This document shows positions 19,306-30,800 of a stretch of 64,000 bases of DNA, in pieces. The first letter of the stretch is position 1. Each line of letters starts with the position of its first letter. Both the position numbers and the translations under genes were made by a program. Below the pieces are notes generated by a model that saw only the letters and a list, made by a program, of their open reading frames with translations, ran no database searches and was not told the DNA's origin. Source of the DNA: Acanthosepion lycidas (taxonomy: Eukaryota > Mollusca > Cephalopoda > Sepiida > Sepiidae); contig OZ010582.1 of the NCBI GenBank assembly GCA_963932145.1, positions 11,050,197 through 11,114,196 of the forward strand, written 5' to 3'.

Positions 19306-19906
19306 CAAAATCAGCTACACAGAAAACCAGACAAAAAGAACAAAGAATATTTTCGTGGTTACAAATTATCAATTATTAACTCCTCGAATGAATAAAAGAA
19401 GTTAATGTAATGCATGTGTGCTTGATTAAATTATGCCGGCTGGAAAATTCAACGAACAGGTGTAGTGAGGGTTAAAATTCTACCACCAATTACTGATACT
19501 GGTCGGTATCACCTGGTTACTTCCAATTTTCTATCAGCGATTGGAGATGATTCAATGTGTTGAATAATTAACGTAGGAGTTGTCTACGAAATATACAATG
19601 AAGTATAACAGCAATTATATCGAAAGTAGTCTTTCCAAGAATGCTGACTTGATTCTGTCAATACTTATGTTGTGTAAAAGTTTCATTTTTGAAAGGAAAG
19701 ATACATATTTTCTCTTTTTAAAATCTTTATAATTTTCTGTTGTTAGTTTCAGCTGTGATTCGACGATATTATTGTGATTGTTGGATAAAATATCTGATTC
19801 ATATTTGAAAAGAATTCATTATGGAGAGAGTTATGAACAGAGATCGCTTTGAAAACAATGTAATTACATTTCTGATTCATGATATAACATTTGAAAACAG
19901 AGATGA

Positions 19907-19945
<39 letters not shown>

Positions 19946-20100
19946 AAATAGCACGCACACACACATATCACGTTGAATCTCAGTGTACAAATCATTTGCC
20001 GCCAGAACAATGTGGAAATGATGCGAAGTAATTTTAGTGTGCAAAAATTCACTGGTGGCACACTTGATTTCACGACAGATTCCCCACACACAGATGACAC
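19306..20100. other. non-coding stretch with (TA)n
   Basis: Only a (TA)n tract at 19,907-19,941 stands out, followed by GCACGCACACACACA. Confidence 0.45.
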
Positions 20101-20169
20101 AATGTTGCAACGGACCTGTGGCTGGCTATGTGGTGAAATATACCTAAGTTAGACGATTTACAAATTATT

Positions 20170-20261
20170 ATGCATATTGTTTATGCACGCATACACACAC
20201 ATACGCACACACACATATGTAAATATACACACACGGGCATACACGCACAAACATACATAAA

Positions 20262-20325
<64 letters not shown>

Positions 20326-20340
20326 TATATATATATATTG
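20170..20340. repeat. CA-rich and (TA)n microsatellites
   Basis: CACACA/CATACA words at 20,185-20,260, then (TA)n at 20,264-20,338 with one AATT interruption. Confidence 0.9.
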
Positions 20341-20529
20341 CGATTTGGCTGAAAATGTTTGTGTAAGTCTACTGGACATTTTTGTGTGACAGGGAAAGAT
20401 TTTAGGTTACACCGGTTGTGGTTGTAGGCAGACAGCTCTCAGATTCTTTAAGAATGGATCTTATAAATTTAATGATATAATAAAGTATGATTGATGTGAT
20501 TTTTTTCTGATACCGGAAAAAAAAATCTA

Positions 20530-20665
20530 AGAATAAAGTAGAGCAATCTGCCCACGTAGAGTAAATAAAGTGTTCGGTTCGAAATTCCACCAAGTATCAC
20601 CTGGGGAAGGCCGGCGCATACAACGGCCCAAATATCGTGAATATGACAATAAAGATGAGGGAAAC
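20530..20665 (+). repeat. degenerate copy of the 62.5-kb hammerhead repeat
   Basis: GAGTAAATAAAGTGTTCGGTTCGAAATTCCACCA...CACCTGGGGAAGGCCGGCGCATACAACGGCCCAAATATCGTGAATATGACAATAAAG aligns along its length with the minus strand at 62,462-62,590. Stem II GGCC/GGCC is kept, but the core changed from CTGAAGA to CTGGGGA (20,601-20,607) and GAAA to CAAA, so it should be inactive. Confidence 0.65.
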
Positions 20666-20699
20666 AGTAGGAATTGTGTAAATTGTTATCTGTTTCGTT

Positions 20700-22074
20700 A
20701 AAAAAATTCAAATTTATTAATTTTAATTATATTTTATTTTTATTTTCGTGTAATTGAAATTAATGTGGCATATATTCAGCTGGATTATGGCCAGAAGATG
20801 GAGAATGACATTCCATATTCTACTTACAGTATTTGGATAGGGTTATTGGAATATATTCTGGGATAATTTGAATATGATTAGTCAACCCCAACTAAAGTGT
20901 ATAGCAGAGGTCAAATATTTTTCGAAGAAAATAGATTGATATTATTGCCAGTATATTTTCTGCTCATCCATAGTGAAGTTCCTGGAAACTACTGCGTTAA
21001 TTTAACTTTAATTAAATGATGTCTCCACCACAGTACATCATTATTAGCTGGTTTTGTTTTGTTATTTTTTAAGATTGTACAACGTCTTCTTATTTCTCCA
21101 AAATTATGTTTCAGCATATTTTCTAAATTAAGAATTTTTGTTTCGTTTTAGACCAACTAAATCTATTTCTTGTAAACAATGTCTCGGAGGAGGTACTTTT
21201 ATGTCATTTTTATGGCAGTGTTGCTTTAAAATCCATTCTCAGGATAGTTAGTTGTTTCTATGCTTTACACATTATTAATACAATCGTTCAGCGTTCTTTA
21301 TATATGTCTGCACATCCGTTGCACTAGATTTCTAGTTGAATTAAATTCCTTTATTCTTGAAATCTTATTTAAACCGTGCAATTTTAAGTTTGATAAACCG
21401 CTTTGAAAATTTATTATAGACTTCTCTGGATTGATAAACCTCACTCCAATTTTTCGAACTCCTGCTTATTTTGTTCGTTTCAAAGATGAACCACCTTTTA
21501 ATTTGCCAAATAAACGTATAAACAGTTTGAATTCTTATTATCACAGTTTCTTTCACTTTTACATTCTACTTTATGTGTATAATCAAATTGTGTCATTACA
21601 AATATTCGTAATGATTGCAGGTTTGACCCAACGCGGCTGTTGGCGTAATTCTTTTTAATTTTGAGTCTAAACTGAAGATATCGTTGTATTTCATTGACTG
21701 TTGATAATTTGGTGTGACGCAACTTATGTTTTTAGCTCACTTAAAAACTCAATTCATTGTTATGGCGTCTAGTATATGACGTAACTTATTTCATGTTACC
21801 TATTTTCCTCATACACCAGTTCGAAAAATAAATTTGATCTAAAGATACAGACATTACAGAAACTTGCATTACAACTGCTAGGTTTATTTTAACTGTGTGT
21901 GAATGATTGCTTTTAAGAGCAGAAATTATTGAACGTTCAAAATAATTTAATTGGAAAACAAATATGCAAATTAAAGAATTGTTAAGAACCTGATGAATAA
22001 AAATGAGTGGTTTCGAATTGTACGTATGCTGATGCCTTCTTTAAAAAGTTGAAAAAATGCAATAAAATCGGACA
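20700..22074. other. AT-rich non-coding stretch
   Basis: 1.4 kb with small ORFs on both strands and no domain, tRNA-like box or obvious tandem repeat. Confidence 0.4.
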
Positions 22075-22076
22075 TA

Positions 22077-22156
22077 TTAGGTTGGTACAAAAATAATGTC
22101 GTTTTCTCACATATGTTACTTTGTGGGAAAATGACATTATTTTTGCACCAACCTAA
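22077..22156. mobile_element. 80-bp mariner MITE, copy 1
   Basis: A near-palindrome starting TTAGGTTGGTACAAAAATAA and ending with the inverse ...TTTTGCACCAACCTAA, flanked by TA on both sides (target duplication). Total length is exactly 80 bp. TTAGGTTGGTGCAAAA ends are known for mariner elements, and palindromic 80-bp derivatives of a mariner are known in mammals. No coding sequence. Confidence 0.9.
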
Positions 22157-22418
22157 TATCTATTGAAAAACATTCACTCGTTTTGAAAATCTCTAAACAT
22201 GAAACAGAGCCAAAAATTGGAAAATATAGCAAAACTCTAAATGTGCTAAGAGGCTAAGTAAAAGAATTTGGAATAGTGTATTTTGACATACATAAGAAGG
22301 GGATTTTATAATTAATATACGAGAATAAATACAAAAAATAATATTACCGGATTTTCGCCATCGAACATCTTTACATTTTTTTACACAGCCTTCTGCACAT
22401 GCTTGCTTTCAGTTCGAT

Positions 22419-22419
<1 letters not shown>

Positions 22420-22516
<97 letters not shown>
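22420..22516. repeat. (TA)n microsatellite, ~46 units
   Basis: Long uninterrupted TA tract, bordered on the right by a piece of the 44/59-kb repeat family. Confidence 0.95.
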
Positions 22517-22517
<1 letters not shown>

Positions 22518-22539
22518 CCTATCGTTCTGTGTATGATGA

Positions 22540-22720
22540 TAAACTCTATCCGGTAGCAAAGCCTCTGTTAGGAACCTGGGAAGTTTTGAGGAGCATGGAA
22601 CCAACACTTATTTGCTCATCTCCTAAGTTCCTCTATGATACGTGATGGAAGCTTCTGTTAGGGTCCTAGCTATCGGCAAATGGTGACCTGCAAACCAAAA
22701 TTAGCAGTACATTTTTATAA
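22540..22720 (-). repeat. partial copy of the 44/59-kb repeat family
   Basis: GCCTCTGTTAGGAACCTGGGAAGTTTTGAGGAGCATGGAACCA...GTTAGGGTCCTAGCTATCGGCAAATGGT parallels 59,143-59,265. It then degenerates into A-rich sequence. Older and more diverged than the two long copies. Confidence 0.55.
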
Positions 22721-22972
22721 TAACTTTACCAAATAACCTTTTTATAGAAACATGTCTATCAATGCAACACTAAATTATATAAGCAGACATTTTTATAATA
22801 AAATTATGAATAATACATTTTATCAGCTGCGAAATAAATATCTAATAAAAACATAGATTCACTCTGAAATTATAAAACTATTAGTTGAAGACTTGAAAAG
22901 TGTTCAAACATTTGGATTTTGGCATTAAATAACCCATAGAGCTTGATATACCGCTAAACAAAATCAACAAAA

Positions 22973-22973
<1 letters not shown>
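22721..22973. other. AT-rich spacer
   Basis: Nothing recognisable; possibly decayed remains of the internal array of the neighbouring repeat. Confidence 0.3.
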
Positions 22974-23047
<74 letters not shown>

Positions 23048-23174
23048 ATATGAAATATAAAGAAGGCGAATCATAAGGGAGTGTGTTACCCAGAAACACG
23101 GAAGAAATGGAAATTTATCATCAGTTGGTCGGCCGACTGATTATTGCATGAAAACACATGGAATATTATATCGA

Positions 23175-23258
<84 letters not shown>

Positions 23259-23305
23259 GACTTTTGTGAGTCTTGTTTCAAAGACCATGGATTAATCTGA
23301 CTGTA

Positions 23306-23361
<56 letters not shown>
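22974..23361. repeat. cluster of (TA)n and GATA microsatellites
   Basis: (TA)n at 22,975-23,045, TATC at 23,175-23,203, (TA)n at 23,203-23,255 and 23,308-23,361. The short spacer at 23,046-23,175 has no recognised feature. Confidence 0.9.
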
Positions 23362-23365
<4 letters not shown>

Positions 23366-23441
23366 GTTGGTGGAAAAATAATGTCGTTTTCTCACATAGT
23401 AACATATGTGAGAAAACGACATTATTTTTCCACCAACCTAA
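23362..23441. mobile_element. 80-bp mariner MITE, copy 2, inside (TA)n
   Basis: TTAGGTTGGTGGAAAAATAA ... CCACCAACCTAA, 80 bp and almost perfectly palindromic around ACATAGTAACATATGT. (TA)n lies directly on both sides, so the TA target site was part of a microsatellite. The arms match each other better than those of copy 1, so it is probably younger. Confidence 0.92.
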
Positions 23442-23533
<92 letters not shown>

Positions 23534-23573
23534 AGAACTCTTATGTAGCGTTGGAATCATATTTTTAAATAAA

Positions 23574-23610
<37 letters not shown>
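23442..23610. repeat. (TA)n tracts
   Basis: (TA)n at 23,451-23,527 and 23,578-23,609, separated by about 50 bp of unique sequence. Confidence 0.9.
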
Positions 23611-23612
<2 letters not shown>

Positions 23613-23725
23613 TTGAAGAACTTGGTAATCCGTATGGCCAATCCCAAGGAGGATGAAATCCTGAGAGCTCAATGTAAATCCAGAGCTAATATTTTAAAGA
23701 AAATAAATATCTGATAAAGATGTTA
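23611..23725 (-). repeat. fragment of the 54.4-kb repeat family
   Basis: CTTGGTAATCCGTATGGCCAATCCCAAGGAGGATGAAATCCTGAGAGCTCAATGTAAA is homologous to the minus strand of 54,510-54,590 (CTAGGTAATCCGCATGGGTAGACCCAAGGAGGATGATATCC). It covers the end that follows the (TA)n in that family. Confidence 0.6.
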
Positions 23726-24280
23726 CCGTAACTGTTTATTAGAATATTAAAAAAATTACGATTGGCCGGGTAAGCAAACTGTTATAATTTAATTTTTTTT
23801 AATATGTTATCTATAAATGTGTTAATAAATATAGTATTTAACTTATATTAAATCCCTAAACTATTTGTAAAAAAATTACATATTTTAATTGATAGCAAAT
23901 ATCATATTAATTTCTTCGAGTTTTTTTAGATATCTAAATTCCTATCAAGCATAAAATCTATTCTTTACATAAATTGTTAAAACCGAATTACAGCCTCTTT
24001 CTCTTTACTTCCCTCTCCCTCTTCTTTCTTTTTCCTTTTTCCTTTTCTCCCTTCTCCCCTCCCATTTCAATATATCACTTCCGATAAGGTAACCGTCTGA
24101 ATAGGTCAAGGTCTGGTTATTCCTCCTCCTAAATAGGTCAAGGTCTGGTCATTCCTCCCCCACCAATACAAAGTATGCTTGAGTGAGATGTGAAATTAAT
24201 CCCTTCATATACTCTACCATGGCTCTTTAACTATTCCTTTTACACTTTCTGTTAAATTACAAAAACTTACACTACCCATC
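23726..24280. other. AT-rich, then pyrimidine-rich spacer
   Basis: 24,000-24,065 is CT-rich. GGTCAAGGTCTGGTTATTCCTCC is duplicated at 24,105-24,160. No gene. Confidence 0.4.
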
Positions 24281-25138
<858 letters not shown>

Positions 25139-25650
25139 TCAAGTGAAACCCAATCTTTCCCTCCACCCCTCTCTTTTTCTCTCTCTCTTTCTCTCTCTCT
25201 CTCTTTCTCTCTCTCTCTTTCTCTCTTTCTTTCCTCCTACTTCATCGCTGCTCTCCCTGATCGCCTCACTACGACATGATTGATTGAGGAGATGGTATTG
25301 CTTCAAACCACCTGCTGCACGGGATGCCAAGTCTCTTCCCATTCCACTCGTTGTGTTTTTGGTTCTCATCTTTCATTTTCTCTATCTTTGTATTTTACTG
25401 TATTTTGTCTAGCAATACTCTCCCTAGCCCTTATTAAAACGTTACTAATCCCTTGCTATATACGAGCGCACTACCCGTCAAACCGATGAGAATATATATG
25501 TATGGATCTGTGATAATATCAATGAACTACTTACAGATATTCTCTGTCGTGGATCATTTTTTGTTGTTTTGTTTTTGTTTTTGTTCACTAGACCTCTTTT
25601 TGGATCAAAGTGTAATCTATGTGCTATCTATGAAAAATATGTAATCATAG
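25139..25650. other. CT microsatellite and unassigned DNA
   Basis: CTCTCT/CTTTCT tract at 25,150-25,232, followed by moderately balanced sequence with short ORFs and no recognisable domain. Confidence 0.4.
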
Positions 25651-26026
25651 CACGTTTTATATATTTCTTTCTTTCGTTCTTTCTTTTTTTTCTTTCTTTA
25701 TTACGCTTTCTTTTTTTCTCAGGACTTCTTTCTTTCTTATTTTTAGTTTTCCTTAGATACTGAGGAATGAATTTCTTTCATCTTTGTTCTTGTTTTTCTT
25801 TTCTTTCTTGTTTGATATTTTGTTTTGTTTGTTTGTTATTTCATTACACTTCCCGTAGCTACCAAAATATACATATATTTCTCTATTTTTTTCTTTTTCT
25901 CTTTGTCCATCTCTGTTCATTCTTTTTTTTTTTTTTTTTTTTTTGCTTTAATATTTGTTTGCCTTTCGTTGTTTTGTTATTTTCCATAGATTTAATATCT
26001 TTTTTCTTTCGTTCTCTTTTATCTTT

Positions 26027-26063
<37 letters not shown>

Positions 26064-26668
26064 TTAATTCCTTACAATTTATGACTTTGCCATTTTTTTT
26101 ATTTTTTCCTTTCTATTTTGTACACTTTCTGTAGATATTATAATATTAATTTCTCTCAGGTTTTATTCATTTTTGCTTTAATGTTTTGTTTGTTTTTTGG
26201 TTTGTGTCTTTTTTTCTTTTGTCTTTTTTGTTCTTTCCATATATCTTCTTTTTTTTTCTTTCATGCTATCTGTTTTTTTAGCTTTCTTCCTTCCATTCTT
26301 TCTTTCTTCCTTTCATTCTTTCTTTCTTTTTTCTTTCTTTCTTTCTTCCTGTCATTCTTTCTTTCTTTTTCTTACATTCATTCATTTTTCTTTCTTTCTT
26401 TCTTTCTTTCTTTTTTCATTCTTTCTTTCTTTTTCTTACTTTCATTCATTCTTTCTTTCTTTATTTCTTTCTCTGTTTCATTATTTCTTTCTTCCTTTCA
26501 ATCTTTCTTTCTTTCTTTCGATTTCGAAAAAAATTGGAGATATCACATCTTTCTTTTTTTTCTTTTGTTCTTCATTAAATCTTTACCATCATTTTTTATT
26601 TCGTATACATTTTCCTTTACAATAGTTATTCCGATAATCATTTCTTTCTTTTTTCTTTCATTCACATT

Positions 26669-26702
<34 letters not shown>

Positions 26703-26736
26703 TTACTTCTGTTCGATCTTTGAACACGAATACTTT

Positions 26737-26778
<42 letters not shown>

Positions 26779-26780
26779 GA
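25651..26780. repeat. 1.1-kb polypyrimidine (CTTT)n region
   Basis: The plus strand is dominated by CTTT and TTTC words; long uninterrupted stretches at 26,027-26,062, 26,370-26,412 and 26,664-26,702. A (CTAT)n tract closes it at 26,737-26,777. The 201- and 142-codon frames are F/S/L low-complexity products, not proteins. Confidence 0.9.
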
Positions 26781-26904
26781 TTGATCTAATTTGGTTTCCA
26801 TTAATTATTCACGTGTCACTTTTGAAAGTAATTTGGATTTTATTACTGCTTTAAAATTCCAGCAAAATCATTAACTGTCCTTTTAAAATTTTACCGCTCT
26901 TCGT

Positions 26905-27875
26905 TTAATAATGCACAAAACTAAATTGAGTAATCAAAAAGAGAAATATCAACTATGCGTTGGCTACCCTTATTGGGCCCCGGTAACTAAAGCAACATAC
27001 AAATTGCAATACGACAGACTGTTGAACGACCTAAGGGAGAAATATATGGACAGTGTGACAAGCAGATACGAGAGACAAAAGGAAAATGGAAACTCGAAGT
27101 GTGATACTTTAAGAGAAGCTATGTTAACATCAACAATGGTGATTATCCAGAAGGAAAGTAGATGATGAACAAAAATGAATGGTTGATAGACGAAATTCTC
27201 GACATGTTGAAAAAGATAGATTCAAAATTATGCTAAGATGCGAAACAGATATATAGAACACTGGACAAAAATAAATGTAGACAGGCTAAAGAGGAATGTG
27301 TCAACGAATATGTGAAGAAATAGGAAGAATAAGTATCACAAATGAAGCAGATATGCATAAGAATAAGAAAACTGACTGGACAAAAGACAAGCTCATCAAC
27401 ATGATGCTAAAAAGTACAAGGATGGAACGACAATATTGAAGAAAGAACAAATACACCAGGAATGGAACAAATATATAGGAGAACACTTTCATCATGGAAG
27501 AGACTAAACGTCAACAAACAAAAATATCGACAGAACGGAATATTAAAATCTGAAGTGTAATCCGCACTGGCTAAATGAAAGAGAAACAAGGCGGCAGGAA
27601 CAAACCGAATTGTAATAGAGATGCTGGAGAACTTAGACGGTTTTGACATAGACTAGATCACAGGAATAATAACAGTGGTGATATATCGGAAAACAGTAAA
27701 TTTATATTGCATAGAACTGACTACAAAACCAGGGACAAATGAATTTAAATCTGTTTAATAAGCCATAAAACGAGACTGATCATCCGAATTTTGATGAATA
27801 GAGCGTGCGGCAGAATCAGACCGAAAATTGAACAAGATCAGTTGGATGCATTGAAGAGAGTCGAAGGAAGGAATG
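26905..27875 (+). pseudogene. LINE ORF2, upstream part (broken)
   Basis: Endonuclease-reverse transcriptase of an L1/RTE-like non-LTR retrotransposon, read across several frames. It contains the linker between endonuclease and reverse transcriptase (residues at 26,911-27,165), EWLIDEILDMLKK (27,178), CRQAKEECVNEYVKK (27,285), KLTGQKTSS (27,370), KYIGEHFHHGRD (27,470), ILKSEV and NKAAGTNRIVIEMLENLDGF (27,541-27,640), RILMNRACGRIRPKIEQDQL (27,785-27,850) and VEGRNALF (27,860-27,882). These follow the order of LINE reverse transcriptase blocks up to the RNAIF motif. It has many stops and frameshifts. The coding sequence then runs straight into the 39-bp satellite; the remaining LINE part lies at 41,376-42,330. 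Confidence 0.85.
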
Positions 27876-30800
27876 CCCTATTTATGCCCAGAATGCCAAA
27901 ATAATGAAGGGGGGTCCTATTATGCCGAGAATGGCAAAATAATGAAGGAAGACTCTATTTATGCGTAGAATGCCAAAATATTGAAGGAAGACACTATTTA
28001 TGCCCAGAATACCAAAATACGAAAGGAAGGCACTATTTATGCCCAGAATGCAAAAATAATGAAGGAAAGCATTATTTATGCCCAGAATGCCAAAATAATG
28101 AAGGAAGACGCTATTTAAGCATAGAATGCCAAAATACTGAAGGAAGGCACTATTTATGCCCAGAATGCCAAAATAATGTAGGAAAGCCATATTTATGCCC
28201 AGGATGCCAAAATAATGAAGGAAGGCTCTATTTATGCGTAGAATGCCAAAATAATGTAGGAAAGCCCTATTTATGACCAGGATGCCAAAATACTGAAGGA
28301 AGGCACTATTTATGCCCAGAATAAAAAAAATAATGAAGGAAGGCACTATGCCAAGAATGCCAAAATAGTGAAGGAAGGCACTATTTATGCCCAGAATGCC
28401 AAAATAATGAAGGGAGGTCCTATTTATGCAAAGAATTCCAAAATAATGAAGGAAGACCCTATTTATGCGTAGAATGCCAAAATAATGTAGGAAAGGCCTA
28501 TTTATGCCCAGGATGCCAAAATACTGAAGAAAGGCACTATTTATGCCCAGAAAGCAAAAATAATGAAGGGAGGTCCTATTTATGCCCAGAATGCCAAAAT
28601 AATGAAGGGAGGTCCTATTTATGCCCAAAATGCAAAAATAATGAAGGAAGGCACTATTTATGACGAGAATGCCAAAATACTGAAGGAAGGCACTATTTAT
28701 GCCCAGAATGCCAAAATAATGAAGGGAGGTCATATTTATGCACAGAATGCCAAAATAATGAAGGAAGGCTCTATTTATGCGTAGAATGCCAAAATAATGT
28801 AGGAAAGCCCTATTTATGCCCAGTATGCCAAAATACTGAAGGAAGGCACTATTTATGCCCAGAATGCAAAAGTAATGAAGGGAGGTCCTATTTATGCCCA
28901 GAATGCCAAAAAGATGAAGGGAGGTCCTATTTATGCCCAGGATGCCAAAATAATGAAGGGAGGTCCCATTTATGCCCAGAATGCCAAAATAATGAAGGAA
29001 GACTCTATTTATGCCCAGAATGCCAAAATACTGAAGGAAGGCACTATTTATGCCCAGAATGCCAAAATAATGAAGGAAGACACTATTTATGCGTAGAATG
29101 CCAAAATAATGTAGGAAATCCCTATTTATGCCCAGGATGCCAAAATACTGAAGGAAGGCACTATTTATGCCCAGAATGCAAAAATACTGAAGGAAGGCAT
29201 TTTTATGCCTAGAATGCAAAAATAATGAAGGGTGGACCTATTTATGTCCAGCAGGCCAAAATACTGAAGGATGGAACTATTTATGACCAGAATACAAAAA
29301 TAATGAAGGAAGGCTCTATTTATTCCCAGAATGCCAAAACACTGAAGGATGTCACTATTTCTGCAAAGAATGCCAAAATAATGAAGGAAGATTCTATTTA
29401 TGCGTAGAATGCCAAAATAATGTAGGAAAGCCCTATTTATGAGCAGGATGCCAAAATACTGAAGGAAGGCATTATTTATGCCCAGAATGCCAAAATAATG
29501 AGGGAAGGCACTATTTATGCCCAGAATGCCAAAATAATGAAGGAAGACTCTATTTATGCGTAGAATGCCAAAATAATGTAGGAAAGCCCTATTTATGAAC
29601 AGGATGCAAAAATACTGAAGGAAGGAACTATTTATGCCCAGAATGCAAAAATAATGAAGGAAGGCTCTATTTATGCCCAGAATGCCAAAATACTAAAGGA
29701 AGGCACTATGTATGCGCAGAATGCCAAAATAATGAAGGGAGGTCTTATATATGCCCAGAATGCCAAAATAATTAAGGAAGACTCTATATATGCGTAGAAT
29801 GCCAAAATATTGTAGGAAAGCCCTATTTATGACAAGGATGCCAAAATAATGAAGGAAGGCTCTATTTATGCGTAGAATGCCGAAATAATGTAGGAAAGTC
29901 CTATTTATGCCCAGTATGCCAAAATACTGAAGGAAGGCACTATTTATGCCCAGAATGCAAAAGTAATGAAGGGAGGTCCTATTTATGCCCAGAATGCCAA
30001 AAAGATGAAGGGAGGTCCTATTTATGCCCAGGATGCCAAAATAATGAAGGGAGGTCCCATTTATGCCCAGAATGCCAAAATAATGAAGGAAGACTCTATT
30101 TATGTCCAGAATGCCAAAATACTGAAGGAAGGCACTATTTATGCCCAGAATGCCAAAATAATGAAGGAAGACTCTATTTATGCGTAGATTGCCAAAATAA
30201 TGTAGGAAATCCCTATTTATGCCCAGGATACCAAAATACTGAAGGAAGGCACTATTTATGCCCAGAATGCAAAAATACTGCAGGAAGGCACTATTTATGC
30301 CTAGAATGCAAAAATAATGAAGGGAGGACCTATTTATGTCCAGCATGCCAAAATACTGAAGGATGGAACTATTTATGACCAGAATACAAAAATAATGAAG
30401 GAAGGCTCTATTTATTCCCAGAATGCCAAAACACTGAAGGATGGCACTATTTCTGCACAGAATGCCAAAATAATGAAGGAAGACTCTATTTATGCGTAGA
30501 ATGCCAAAATAATGAAGGAAAGCCCTATTTATGAGCAGGATGCCAAAATACTGAAGGAAGGCATTATTTATGCCCAGAATACCAAAATAATGAGGGAAGG
30601 CACTATTTATGCCCAGAATGCCAAAATAATGAAGGAAGACTCTATTTATGCGTAGAATGCCAAAATAATGTAGGAAAGCCCTATTTATGAACAGGATGCA
30701 AAAATACTGAAAGAAGGCACTATTTATGCCCAGAATGCAAAAATAATGAAGGAAGGCTCTATTTATGCCCAGAATGCCAAAATAATAAAGGAAGGCACTA

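Noticed and set aside
26118-26723. 201-codon plus-strand ORF rich in F, S and L
   Set aside because: It is translation of a CTTT/TTTC polypyrimidine tract, without domain or codon structure.
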